NCBI GenBank assembly: GCA_016800925.1
Contig: JABCPU010000366.1
Coordinates: forward strand, 1 to 64,000
From: Suillus spraguei
Lineage: Eukaryota; Basidiomycota; Agaricomycetes; Boletales; Suillaceae
Length of the DNA: 64,000 nucleotides
Reading direction: 5' to 3'
A program made the position numbers and the translations under genes. Positions 13,419 through 24,638 of the stretch are shown here, piece by piece. The notes beneath the pieces are model-generated. The model was given only the letters and a program-made list of their open reading frames with translations, had not been told where the DNA came from and ran no database searches. Position 1 is the stretch's first letter; the number at the start of each line of letters is the position of its first letter.

Positions 13419-13708
13419 AGCAACCTAACGCAGAACACGATGAAAAACGAACTGCCACCTGGACCGTTGCCGTGCCGGTTCGCCCTTCACGAGGACAGGC
13501 TGATCGCCGTGCAGGAGCACCAGATGTCAAACTCCTGTGTTACCATCACCCGAAAGTGTCCCGCAACTACGGTGGTAGGGACTATCGGGACAATGTTTAC
13601 GACAATGTCCTTGCAGTCTATCAAAGCGAGTCTAGATACTACTACCTGCTGTACTGTGAAAAGGAACTTCACGAGAAGAAGACGCCGCACAAGCTGAAGG
13701 TCAAGTAA
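13419..13708 (+). CDS. Hypothetical small coding exon, unknown function
   Basis: An open frame of about 95 codons ending at 13708. Its second half has a protein-like, tyrosine- and charge-rich composition (RDYRDNVYDNVLAVY, SRYYYLLYCEKELHEKK). The frame is already open before the first ATG-like codon and is preceded by a possible acceptor (CCACGCAG), so it may be the last exon of a longer gene whose 5' part I could not resolve. It resembles nothing upstream of the paralogous modules B and C. It could also be a chance ORF. Confidence 0.33.
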
Positions 13709-13927
13709 ATTGAAGAATCTCAAGCTCAGTTTTCCCTAACAATGACGACTTTTGCATTCCACAATGCGCCACTTGATCAAAACTGTGGATGTGAACCCGT
13801 CTTAGGACCCTACAAAAGGCTGCCATTGCCAGTGCCCGTATCTTTAATTCCAAAGACTCACAAGTCGTTTTATATCGCCAACATTCTTGCCAACATAATT
13901 CCAAGCTACAGGACCTCGTAGATACAA

Positions 13928-14893
13928 ATGACCATCGGCCGTTTGCACGCAATCCAGAACTGGGACACCGCAAGTACTTCCAGTGCGGAGTCAGATGACC
14001 TACCGTCACTGACGGACGCGGAGTGGGAGAACTTGGAAGACAGCCAATACAGGTTGAACCCTTTGTGGCCTCAGAATATCTCGGACTCGCTCCCCCACGA
14101 ACTCCAACCGTTTTTGCTGTCACGTCCGGTCCATCCTCAGCGCCCACAAGACAACCAGACCAATCTGACTAGGCATGATCAGAAAGATGACTGCATCAGC
14201 GGAGAATCTTCACTGTTCGGGAGCGAGACAGCTCACTCTATGAGCGAAGAAACTTCCCTGTTTGAGGACGAGGAGGACCACAGTGAAGACTCTTCCCTGT
14301 TTGGGGACGAGGAGGACTGCAATGAAGAGTCTTCGTTATTTGGGAACGAGGAGGACCACACTGAAGAGTCTTCCCTTTTCGGGGACTCTGATCAGACAGA
14401 CCACTCCATCAACGAAGCGTCGACGCCCGCAAGTTTGCCGCAGGACCGCATGTCGTTACCTAATGTCGGGTTCCAACCTCCTGTGGGGCAGTATTATGCT
14501 TGGGCGCCCTCTCATGTCGGGTTACAGCATCCTGCAGGGCAGCATTATACTTGGACGCCTTCTCATGTCGGGCTACAGTCTCCTGCGGGACAGCATTATC
14601 CTTGGATACCCTCTCATGTTGGACTACAGCATTTTGGGGGCCAGCATTTTGGTATGCAGTCTAGTGTTGAGTTCCAGTCTCCCCCTGGGCCGCATTATCA
14701 GTGGATACCGACAAGCCAGGGGGCCAGCGGCACGCCCATGATGTCACCCTCGAACCTGACATATCCCTATGCGATAAACACCGCGTTTCCGCCAAGCACT
14801 CAATTTTATCCATCTGCCAACGCGTCCACAGCCCCACCCCTGACCACGTCATCGTTTAGACACCATGCATACATACCAAGGACGGAGAAGTGA
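13928..14893 (+). CDS. Module A: SSLFG-repeat acidic/proline-rich protein
   Basis: Unrecognised family of which two further copies lie at 26.5 and 32.3 kb. This copy is a single 321-codon ORF from an ATG. It starts with a conserved block (GRLHAIQNWDTAS, SDDLPSLTDAEWENLEDSQYRLNPLWP), continues into an acidic region with five SSLFG/TSLFE motifs embedded in D/E-rich spacers of about 17 residues, then four repeats of the form VGLQxPxGQxYxWxPSH. It ends in a Pro/Ser/Thr-rich tail (SNLTYPYAINTAFPPS). No signal peptide, membrane segment or known domain is seen, and most of the protein is predicted disordered by composition. Copies B and C have a different upstream exon and a polyproline segment which this copy lacks. 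A WD40 gene follows 0.8 kb downstream, as in the other modules. The function is unknown; the conserved core argues for a real protein. Confidence 0.6.
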   Translation: MTIGRLHAIQNWDTASTSSAESDDLPSLTDAEWENLEDSQYRLNPLWPQNISDSLPHELQPFLLSRPVHPQRPQDNQTNLTRHDQKDDCISGESSLFGSETAHSMSEETSLFEDEEDHSEDSSLFGDEEDCNEESSLFGNEEDHTEESSLFGDSDQTDHSINEASTPASLPQDRMSLPNVGFQPPVGQYYAWAPSHVGLQHPAGQHYTWTPSHVGLQSPAGQHYPWIPSHVGLQHFGGQHFGMQSSVEFQSPPGPHYQWIPTSQGASGTPMMSPSNLTYPYAINTAFPPSTQFYPSANASTAPPLTTSSFRHHAYIPRTEK

Positions 14894-15724
14894 ACAGAAA
14901 GCTAAGAGGATTCGAGGATTCGAAAGACGGTGTGTGACGTAGATAGGGATCTCAATGTTATATGTCGCATAAATTACTTATTCATTCCTTGAGGGGTGCT
15001 ACTGTGTACACACGGTATATTCGGATCGAGGTCGTAACTATATATTGGAGAAAGACAAGAATAAAATACAGGAAGGGTTACGATGGCAATAAACAAATAA
15101 GGAAGCTTTTGAGCATCCCTGGTACTGCCGCCACTCGATGAAACAGGCAATTAACACTTGTTAACCTAGTCATGAATCTTAGAATAACCCATAACCCAAG
15201 AAAATTGAGTGATTGGACGAAGACCAGGAAAATGTGATCAAATGGCCAGACTACGAATTGGCAACGAAGAAAAATTTAGGTTGGATGTTAAGAACAAGGG
15301 TCGGAGAGAATAGGACGATGTGTTCAGCTGGACTCTCAAGGAAAATGTGGGGCGAGGGAATAGATGCGAAGGCTGTAGAATTGGGTCAGCCCAGGGGAGC
15401 ACAGGAACGCATGCTTGCAAAATTTCATAACCGCGATGGCGAGTGATTAATGCAGATGACAGACGTGAGTACATTGTGTAAAGAGAGCGTCGGCGCTTAA
15501 TCTGCACAGCTAGTGCTGAAGCTGTGAAGTGAACATGATATCATACAGGGAATACGCAGCAACTACCTCCCTCCTGATTTGAATATCTATTAAACGAAAC
15601 ACGCTCTCCGTCTTCCGTTCCGTATTCATCCTTCTGTATACACCTCAGGTGTCTGTATTCTGAGTAAGTGATGAACTTGTATGGGATTCGATGGCAAGAG
15701 CTAAAATTATCACCTATCCATTAA
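14894..15724. other. Spacer between the two genes of module A
   Basis: The sequence just after the SSLFG gene and the part before the WD40 gene (AATCTGCACAGCTAGTGCTG, then GTAAGTGATG) are recognisably shared with modules B, C and D. The GTAAGTGATG...TTAAG segment looks like an intron in the 5' UTR of the WD40 gene. Nothing else was recognised. Confidence 0.5.
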
Positions 15725-17304
15725 GTGAATACCGAACCAAAGCCTTGCCCGTGCCGAAAGATCAAAGTAAAGCACGGCATCAGAGACATCCTACGCCTGC
15801 CCTGTGAACAGCGGATAATCAGCTATTCATGGGATGGGTCGTTTCGAGTCTGGGACTTGGAGAGGGGTATGCAGGTTGGGGAGGAATGGGAGGACAAAGA
15901 TGATGGAGTGCAGACCGTGGCATTATCGCCGAACGGCAAGACTGTGATAACCGGAAGTAGGGATGGCGCAGTCAAATTGTGGAACGTCGAAACGGGCAAG
16001 GTTATCAAGACGTTGACGGGGCATACAAAGGAAGTGTATTATGTATGCTGGAGTCCGGATGGAAGGCGAGTGGTGAGTGCATCTGAAAATGGAACCTTCA
16101 GAGTATGGGATGTCAAGAGCGGAGAAACTATCCTTGGACCAATCCACGCAGGACGATACCTGAACACGGTTTGCTACTCACCCGATGCCAAGATGATCGC
16201 CACAGGCGGAAACAAACTGAAAATCTGGGATGCCAAGTCGGGCGAATTGCTCAAAACAATCGACTGTTATTGTCGGTGCATGGCATGGACCTTGAATGGA
16301 AAAACACTTTTCGCAGGATGGTTCAAGATCGACACAGCCACATGGACTATTCTTGATACTAAGCGCCAAAACCTTCCCCATACCGTTTCGCTACACCCAA
16401 CGAGCGCATCCTCGCAAGTACATCATACCTGTTCAAGACAGCGCAACTGTGGACTACTGAAAGCAATCAACTCATCGGAACACCACTTCCTCATGAAGAT
16501 AATGTGCGGTCCGCGTTTTTTTCTGCAGATGGAAAGTTGCTAGTCACTAGCTGCAACGACGGTCACCTATACACATGGGATGTTCCTGCTATCATCAAAG
16601 AAGCTGGCTTTGCATCAGATATTGTAAGTTTTAGTACATTTCATTCTCAATTGCACTGACAGTGGATTGGTCCCCCAGGTTAACATTACACCGCGACCAG
16701 CCAAAGGTACCCGAATACCTCCAGGGTTTTTCGACGATGCACTGCGAGAGGCCAACGTATGTGATCTTCATCTATTATTCAATACTTTGACTGATACGAT
16801 GTCAGCTGCGCATTCATCTATCCCAATCCCGTGGGTCCCACAACCACCCCACTCCACCACTGCATCGACGCATCTTCAGTACCTTTTCCTCATTCTTACG
16901 CCGCTCCAAGCCACATGGAACAACTGAGCGCAACACCCGGTTTCGATCCCGACCTTCCAGCTGGACTTGGAACCTATCTGATGTGCTACGCAGACGAGAT
17001 AGATCGGACATTGAGTTGCAAGAGGTCCCTCACACAGCAGGACAGCCCGTGCGTTTTTTTTTTGTGGTTTTTTTATCGCTGACTCGTTGTCGTACAGAGA
17101 AATTATCACGCTAGAAAGAAGAAAGCTGCTAGCCCATCTCGACCTCCCAATACTCGTACCACACAACCTAACTTAGCAACCCAGAGCGCCACGCCAACAG
17201 CAGGAACGAGTTCAAGTCCTCGTGTTACCATTTCTGGATGGCGCGCTCATCTTGTGGGCTGGCTTTGCTGCGTGCCCATTCAGAACACAAATGATCAACC
17301 ATAG
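15725..17304 (+). pseudogene. Module A: WD40-repeat protein, frameshifted and start lost
   Basis: Paralogue of the intact WD40 gene of module C. WD repeats read well at first (GSFRVWDLERG, DGAVKLWNVETG, NGTFRVWDVKSG, NKLKIWDAKSG). Two lesions are visible. The segment carrying the start ATG in copies C and D is missing here. A one-base deletion near 16394, relative to copy C, throws the last blades (NERILAS, AQLWTTESNQ, GHLYTWDVPAI) out of frame. Beyond it the downstream exons are still open after splicing: RIPPGFFDDALREAN, SDIELQEVPHTAGQP, RNYHARKKKAAS and the C-terminal GWRAHLVGWLCC. The decay is therefore light, and a sequencing indel at 16394 is the main alternative explanation. Confidence 0.72.
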
Positions 17305-18543
17305 CTTCCGGAGTGGTTTGATCGAGCGGCTGGTAGGTCGGGCTGTGACGGTGAAGGCATCCCTCTTACTTGCCTCAGCATCTGTAATACTGTTAGATCA
17401 TGAATGGTTCCCGATGCTTGCCCACCTCGTACTTGTCTGTGTGCGTCGCAGTATTCTTTGATAAGACTAGGGCCCATTAGATTTCACACGAGGATGTTTG
17501 ACTGATAGCTGTCACCAGTGAAGATACAGAGAGCTCATGGTGATCATGAGTTCCGGGTGGCTCGTATTGAGAACTGAAATAGAGTCAGGAATGTGGCAGC
17601 GCTGTAAGTAGACGAAACTCAATGCAGAAAATTGTAGGACGACTTACCTTCATAGAGGGAGGCTAGTGGCCACTGACAAGGACGGTGACAGACTTGCTAG
17701 GCCCGGACTGTCCATTTGATAAGAGGCACCTTTTTGGTGGAGGGTAGAGTTAGAGGAACCAATTCCTTTGCTTACAGACGAAATGACTTGCTGGCCCTTG
17801 GGAAAACAGCCTCGCGGAAGTAGGTGCGTCCATCAAAGTCTATTTCAATGTCCTGTGATTTGTCTTCCCGGGCCCACAGTCACCGCGCAGCATACATGCT
17901 CTTCTCGACTTTTACACGCGTCACCACCGAAAACACACTTATTTAGAATAAGAACGCAAGTAAGCCCGCAGCAGCCCCTGCAGCTAGCCCGAGCACCAGC
18001 TCCGCCTCTGTTCGTCCTGCAGCGCTAGAGGTTGTAGCTTCTGAAGTTCTGCGTTCATCATGCTCGATGCCAGAGACCCACTGGATGAAGGAGGCGTCAC
18101 AGTCACTGTGACGCCTCCTTCATCCAGTGGGAGGAACCATGCCGATGGAAGTAGGTATGCCGGTAGTGATGGATGAGAGCATGCTCTGCAAAGCTGACAA
18201 CTCAGACGAGAGGAAAGTGAGGGAAGAAGTAAGGTATCAGCTGTGGTATCAAAAGAGATGGTACTGAAAGGAAGGCCGCTGGATCTATATGAGGGTTATA
18301 CATGAGTTTTGTTGTTTTGATTGAGTTTAAAGTGAAGTAGGCACAAAGAGAAAGTCACATACCCTTTCTGGGCAGGATCACGCTACATAGTTGTTGCTTG
18401 CGATGAATGAAAACACAAGGGCGGACGCAGTGAATTTCATGGTGAAGCGATGTTCACTTGTGCGCGAGAAATATGGCTAACGTTGATCGATTCATTGATG
18501 ACATGAGAGCTGGCGGACAACTTTTCAATGAGCCGCGCTATAA
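17305..18543. other. Spacer between module A and the minisatellite array
   Basis: No ORF of interest. It holds one remarkable perfect palindrome, described separately. The rest is unique sequence without visible repeats. Confidence 0.45.
18077..18131. repeat. Perfect 55-bp palindrome
   Basis: Two 27-base arms are perfectly complementary around a single central C at 18104. The left arm starts CCCACTGGATGAAGGAGG and the right arm ends CCTCCTTCATCCAGTGGG. It can form a long hairpin in RNA or a cruciform in DNA. There is no run of T after it, and it is not related to the hairpins of the adjacent array. Confidence 0.9.
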
Positions 18544-19642
18544 GACGAGTCCACCACCCGTTGTGCCTTCGGCACAGGAAGCAAAAGGAGTGCTTCGCAC
18601 TCCTTTTGCTCCCTGGCCAAGGCTTCATCCTAATAATTCTGTTTGCCCAAGGCACAGGAAGGCAAAAAGAGTGCTTCGCACTCTTTTTGCCTTCCTGGCC
18701 TTGGCTTCATCCCAATAATTCTCTTTTGCCCACACTCTTTTTGGCTTTCTGGCCTTGGCTTCATCCTAATAATTATCTTAATAATGATAATAGATCTTGA
18801 AATAAATTATAACTTGAACCAATATTTTGAGAGAAGTAAAAGTACCACATCACCATCTTTGTGAGTTTATTGCCCATCTCATCCTCATGTCATTGCATTT
18901 GATTTTGATTTTTTTTAATTATTTACTGCAAACTATTAACTTGAATAAATCTTTTGTGTCAAGTTTTAATAGGGACCAACAGTATTAAGTTGTCACACAA
19001 CAAATCATGCAAGTGTCCCATCTCCCATCTCCCATCTCCTGTTACTGGTCTCCTGTCTCTCATTTCCTCTTACCAGTCTGCTATCTCCCATTTTGTGTCT
19101 CCCATCTTGTGTCTCCCGTCTTGTGTCTCCCGTCTTGTGTCTCCCATCTCCCATCTCCTGTCTCCCGTCTTGTGTCTTCCATCTTGTGCCTCCCATCTCC
19201 CATCTCCTGTCTCCCATCTTGTGTCTCCCATCTTGTGCCTCCCATCTCCCATCTCCTGTCTCCCATCTCCCATCTCCTGTCTCCTGTCTCCAACTTCCTG
19301 TCTCATGTCTCCCGTCTCATGTCTCCTGTCTCCTGTCTCACGTCTCCATCTCCAACTTCCTGTCTCCCATCTCCTGTCTCCCATCTCCCGTCTCCCGTCT
19401 CCTGTCTCCCGTCTCCCGTCTCCCGTCTCATGTCTCCTGTCTCCTGTCTCACGTCTCCCATCTCCAACTTCCTGTCTCCCATCTCCTGTCTCCCATCTCC
19501 CGTCTCCCGTCTCCTGTCTCCCGTCTCCCATCTCCCATCTCCCATCTCCCATCTCCCATCTCCCATCTCCCATCTCCCATCTCCCATCTCCCATCTCCCA
19601 TCTCCCATCTCCCCCATCTCCCCATCTCCCCTGTCTCCCATC

Positions 19643-19677
<35 letters not shown>

Positions 19678-20260
19678 TCTCCCATCTCCCATCTCTCATC
19701 TCCTGTCTCCCCTGTCTCCTGCATATCCCCCATCTCCCATGCCTTCATTCTCTCCTCCCCATGCTCTTCTGTCCCCCCATCTCTGCATCCTAATGATCAT
19801 AGCAGCTTTTGAAACAAATAACATAATTTTTCCCATGACAAAGTTCATATAATCAATTTAAGAGAAATCTATCAGAAGATTTTTCCTGAGGGTGGGGGAG
19901 GACACTTCCAGCCTCCTTTTTTGCTTTCCACTTTTTTGCACTCCTTTTTGACTTCACTTTTGGCTTCACACTCCCTGGCCTCAGCTCCATCCTAATAATT
20001 TGCTTTTACCCCCCATGGCAGCTAAGCAGTCACGTGACCAAATCACGCAATCACACAATCACACAATGGGACAACAGTCGGCACTCGAAAATCACACAAT
20101 GGGACAACAGTCGGCACTCGAAAAAACCACGCGAGAAATCGTCTAGCGAGCTAACCGAAAAAAACGTGGCCTTTAGCGAAAACCACATGGCCCTACGCGA
20201 CGTACGCGAAAGCCACGCGAGCTAGCGACAACTTTCCCACCCGTTCTCCCTTTCTTCTTA
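18544..20260 (+). repeat. Array unit 1 (type 1 end)
   Basis: Longest unit, 1,717 bp. The third hairpin has lost its left arm and loop, leaving only CACTCTTTTTGGCTTTCTGG. It ends with a small internal duplication of the CACACAATGGGACAACAGTC segment near 20050-20110. Confidence 0.8.
19016..19740. repeat. Unit 1 heptanucleotide minisatellite
   Basis: About 725 bp of TCTCCCA/TCTCCCG/TCTCCTG heptamers with occasional CTTGTG variants. All six frames stay open because the 21-nt superperiod contains no stop. Confidence 0.85.
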
Positions 20261-21540
20261 GACGAGTCCACCACCCGTTGTGCCTTTGGCACAGGAAGCA
20301 AAAGGAGTGCTTCGCACTCCTTTTGCTCCCTGGCTAAGGCTTCATCCTAATAATTCTGTTTGCCCAAGGCACAGGAAGGCAAAAAGAGTGCTTCGCACTC
20401 TTTTTGCCTTCCTGGCCTTGGCTTCATCCCAATAATTCTCTTTTGCCCACACTCTTTTTGGCTTTCTGGCCTTGGCTTCATCCTAATAATTATCTTCAAT
20501 AATGATAATTGGTCTTGAAATAAATTATAACTTTAACCAATATTTTGAGAGAATAAAAGTACCACATCACCATCTTTGTGAGTTTATTGCCCATCTCATC
20601 CTCATGTCATTGCATTTGATTTTGATTTTTTTAAATTATTTACTGGAAACTATTAACTTGACTAAATCTTTTGTGTCAAGTTTCAATAGGGGGCAACAGT
20701 ATTAAGTTGTCACATGTCCCATCTCCTGTCTCCCATCTTGTGTCTCCCATCTCCTGCATCTCCTGTATCTCCCATCTCCCATCTCCTGTCTTGTGTCTCC
20801 CATCTCCCGTCTCCCATCTCCCGTCTCCCGTCTCCCGTCTCCCGTCTCCCGTCTCCCGTCTCCCGTCTCCCGTCTCCCGTCTCCCGTCTCCCGTCTCCCG
20901 TCTCCCGTCTCCCGTCTCCCGTCTCCCGTCTCCCGTCTCCCGTCTCCCGTCTCCCGTCTCCCGTCTCCCGTCTCCCGTCTCCCGTCTCCCGTCTCCCGTC
21001 TCCCATCTCCCGTCTCCCGTCTCCCGTCTCCTGTCTCCCGTCTCCCATCTCCCATCTCCCGTCTCCCGTCTCCCATCTCCCATCTTCCCCATCTCTCCCA
21101 TCTCCCATCTCCCATCTCCCATCTCCTTTGCACTTCTTTTTGGCTTTGCCCTCCTTTTTGCTTTGAACTCCTTTGCACTCCTTTTTGGCTTCACTTTTGG
21201 CTGAACACTCCCTTTGGGCTCCCTGGCCTCAGCTCCATCCTAATAATTTCATTTTCCCCCAGGTTCAGACAACCTGTGGCAGATGACAACCCATCATTTG
21301 GTTTTACCCCAGCTTCAGACAACCCGTGGCAAATTTTTAACCCATGTGGCGCTGCATGTGACAAAACCACGCAATCATACAATGGGACAACAGTGTATTG
21401 AATCGGCACTCGAAAAAACCACGCGATATTTCCAAATAAAGGTTTAGCCGAGCTAAGCGTTCCCATGTGGCCTTTAGCGACGCAAGCGAAAGCCATGTGA
21501 GCTAGCGAGCACATTCCCACCTTTCCCCCCTTACTTTATA
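20261..21540 (+). repeat. Array unit 2 (type 2 end)
   Basis: A 1,280-bp unit; third hairpin truncated as in unit 1. After the minisatellite it carries two tandem CAGCTTCAGACAACC-type segments that are also found in units 3 and 5. Confidence 0.8.
20716..21126. repeat. Unit 2 heptanucleotide minisatellite, very homogeneous
   Basis: About 410 bp. The central 200 bp is an almost uninterrupted run of roughly 29 CCCGTCT heptamers, which implies recent expansion. The complementary strand reads GGGAGAC repeatedly, a regular G3-N4 pattern. Confidence 0.88.
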
Positions 21541-23013
21541 GACGAGTCCACCACCCGTTGTGCCTTCGGCACAGGAAGCAAAAGGAGTGCTTCGCACTCC
21601 TTTTGCTTCCTGTCCAAGGCTTCATCCTAATAATTCACTTTGCCCAAGGCACAGGAAGGCAAAAAGAGTGCTTCGCACTCTTTTTGCCTTCCTGGCCTTG
21701 GCTTCATCCTAATAATTATCTTTAATAATGATAAGAGGTCTTGAAATAAATTATAACTTTGACCAATATTTTGAGAGAAGTAAAAGTACCACATCACCAT
21801 CTTTGTGAGTTTATTGCCCATCTCATCCTCATGTCATTGCATTTCATTTTGATTTTTTTTAATTATTTACTGCAAACTATTAACTTGAATAAATCTTTTG
21901 TGTCAAGTTTTAATAGGGGGCAACAGTATTAAGTTGTCACACGACAAAATCATGCAAGTGTCCCATCTCTTGTCTCCCATCTCCTCTTACCAGTCTGCTG
22001 TCTCCCATCTTGTGTCTCCCATCTTGTGTCTCCTGTCTCCCATCTCCCATCATGTGTCTCCCATCTTGTGTCTCCCGTCTTGTGTCTCCCGTCTCCCATC
22101 TCCCATCTCCCGTCTCCTGTCTTGTGTCTCCTGTCTTGTGTCTCCCATCTTGTGTCTCCCATCTTGTGTCTCCCGTCTCCCATCTCCCATCTCCCGTCTC
22201 CTGTCTTGTGTCTCCCGTCTCCCATCTCCCATCTCCCATCTCCTGTCTTGTGTCTCCCGTCTCCCATCTCCCGTCTCCTGTCTTGTGTCTCCCATCTCCC
22301 ATCTCCCATCTCCCATCTTCTGTCTCCCGTCTCCCATCTCCCACCTCCCATCTCCCGTCTCCCACCTCCCATCTCTCGTCTCCCACCTCCCATCTCCCAT
22401 CTCCCACCTCCCATCTCTTGTCTCCCACCTCCCGTCTCCCGTCTCCCACCTCCCATCTCCTGTCTCCCACCTCCCGTCTCCCATCTCCCACCTCCCGTCT
22501 CCCATCTCCCATCTCCCACCTCCCATCTCCCACCTCCCACCTCCCATGCCTTCATTCTCCCCTCCCCATGCTCTTCTGTCCCCCCATCTCTCCATCCTAA
22601 TGATCATAGCAGCTTTTGAAACAAATAACATGATTTTTCAAATGACAAAGTTCAGATTCTTTGATAGCCACAATATAATCAATCTAACAAAATTTTATCA
22701 GAAGTTTTTCCCTTTTGGCTTCACACTCCTTTTGGCTCCCTGGCCTCAGCTTCATCCTAATAATTTGGTTTTACCCCAGCTTCAGACAACCCATGGCAAA
22801 TTCCAGCAGCTGCGCAGTCACGTGACCACATCACGCAATCACGCATCACGCAATCACGCAATCATACAATGGGACAACAGTGAGTTGGCACTCGAAAAAA
22901 CCACGCGAGAAATTTCCATTCCGAGCTAAGCGCTCCCATGTGGCCTTTAGCGATGCAAGCGAAAGCCATGTGAGCTAGCGAGCAGATTCCCACCTTTCCC
23001 CCCTTACTTTATA
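21541..23013 (+). repeat. Array unit 3 (type 2 end)
   Basis: A 1,473-bp unit that lacks the third hairpin altogether. Its first hairpin has 20-base perfect arms because the right side reads TTTTGCTTCCTGT rather than the TTTTGCTCCCTGG of other units. Confidence 0.8.
21961..22548. repeat. Unit 3 heptanucleotide minisatellite
   Basis: About 590 bp. Its 3' half is dominated by the CCCACCT variant alternating with CCCATCT/CCCGTCT, giving a higher-order pattern of 14 and 21 nt. Confidence 0.85.
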
Positions 23014-24602
23014 GACGAGTCCACCACCCGTTGTGCCTTCGGCACAGGAAGCAAAAGGAGTGCTTCGCACTCCTTTTGCTCCCTGGCTAAGGCTTCATCC
23101 TAATAATTCTGTTTGCCCAAGGCACAGGAAGGCAAAAAGAGTGCTTCGCACTCTTTTTGCCTTCCTGGCCTTGGCTTCATCCTAATAATTATCTTTAATA
23201 ATGATAAGAGGTCTTGAAATAAATTATAACTTTGACCAATATTTTGAGAGAAGTAAAAGTACCACATCACCATCTTTGTGAGTTTATTGCCCATCTCATC
23301 CCCATGTCATTGCATTTGATTTTGATTTTATTATTATTATTTACTGCAAACTATTAACTTGAATAAATCTTTTGTGTCAAGTTTTAATAGGGGGCAACAG
23401 TATTAAGTTGTCACACAACAACATCATGCTAGTGTCCCATCTCCCGTCTCCTATCTCCTGTTACTGGTCTCCTGTCTCTCATTTCCTCTTACCAGTCTGC
23501 TGTCTCCCATCTTGTGTCTCCCAATCTCCCGTCTCCCATCTTATATCTCCCATCCTGTCTCCCATCTCCTGTCTCCTGTCTCCCGTCTCCTGTCTCCCGT
23601 CTCCCGTCTCCCGTCTCCCGTCTCCCGTCTCCCGTCTCCCATCTCCCATCTCCCGTCTCCCGTCTCCTGTCTCCTGTCTCCCGTCTCCCGTCTCCCGTCT
23701 CCCATCTCCCGTCTCCCGTCTCCTGTCTCCCATCTCCTGTCTCCCATTCCCATCTCCCGTCTCCCGTTCCCGTCTCCTGTCTCCCATTCCCGTCTCCTGT
23801 CTCCCGTTCCCGTCTCCTGTCTCCCATCTCCCATCTCCCATCTCCCGTTCCCGTCTCCTGTCTCCCATTCCCGTCTCCTGTCTCCCGTTCCCGTCTCCTG
23901 TCTCCCATCTCCCATCTCCCATCTCCCATCTCCCATCTCCCATCTCCCATCTCCCATCTCCCATCTCCCATCTCCCACCTCCCATCTCCCATCTCCCACC
24001 TCCCATCTCCCATCTCCCACCTCCCATCTCCCATCTCCCACCTCCCGTCTCCCACCTCCCACCTCCCATGCCTTCATTCTCCCCTCCCCATGCTCTTCTG
24101 TCCCCCCATCTCTGCATCCTAATGATCATAGCAGCTTTTGAAACAAATAACATGATTTTTCACATGACAAAGTTCAGTTCTTTGATAGCCAAAATATAAT
24201 AATCAATTTAAGAGAAATCTATCAGAAGATTTTTCCTGAGGGTGGGGGAGGACACTTCCAGCCTGCTGGCAACTTCCAACCTGGTACCCTCCTTTTTTGC
24301 TTTCCACTTTTTTGCACTCCTTTTTGACTTCACTTTTGGCTTCACACTCCCTTTGGCTCCCTGGCCTCAGCTCCATCCTAATAATTTGGTTTTACCCCCC
24401 ATGGCAGCTAAGCAGTCACGTGACCAAATCACGCAATCACACAATCACACAATGGGACAACAGTCGGCACTCGAAAAAACCACGCGAGAAATTAAGCGAG
24501 CTAACCGAAAAAACGTGGCCTTTAGCGAAAACCACATGGCCCTACGCGAAAGCCACGCGAGCTAGCGACAACTTTCACACCCGTTCTCCCTTTCTTCTTA
24601 GA
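23014..24602 (+). repeat. Array unit 4 (type 1 end)
   Basis: A 1,589-bp unit that, like unit 3, lacks the third hairpin at its 5' end, but has the type 1 sequence (TTTTTCCTGAGGGTGGGGGA) after the minisatellite as in unit 1. It is therefore a mosaic of the two subtypes. Confidence 0.8.
23434..24069. repeat. Unit 4 heptanucleotide minisatellite
   Basis: About 635 bp. It contains phase-shifting CCCATTCCCGTCTCCTGTCT inserts repeated several times between 23740 and 23900, so a longer repeat has been amplified on top of the heptamer. Confidence 0.85.
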
Positions 24603-24638
24603 GACGAGTCCACCACCCGTTGTGCCTTCGGCACAGGA

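Noticed and set aside
15725..15733. GTG codon as start of the module A WD40 ORF
   Set aside because: The corresponding codon in copy C lies upstream of its ATG in the 5' leader, so this is read-through of the leader rather than initiation.
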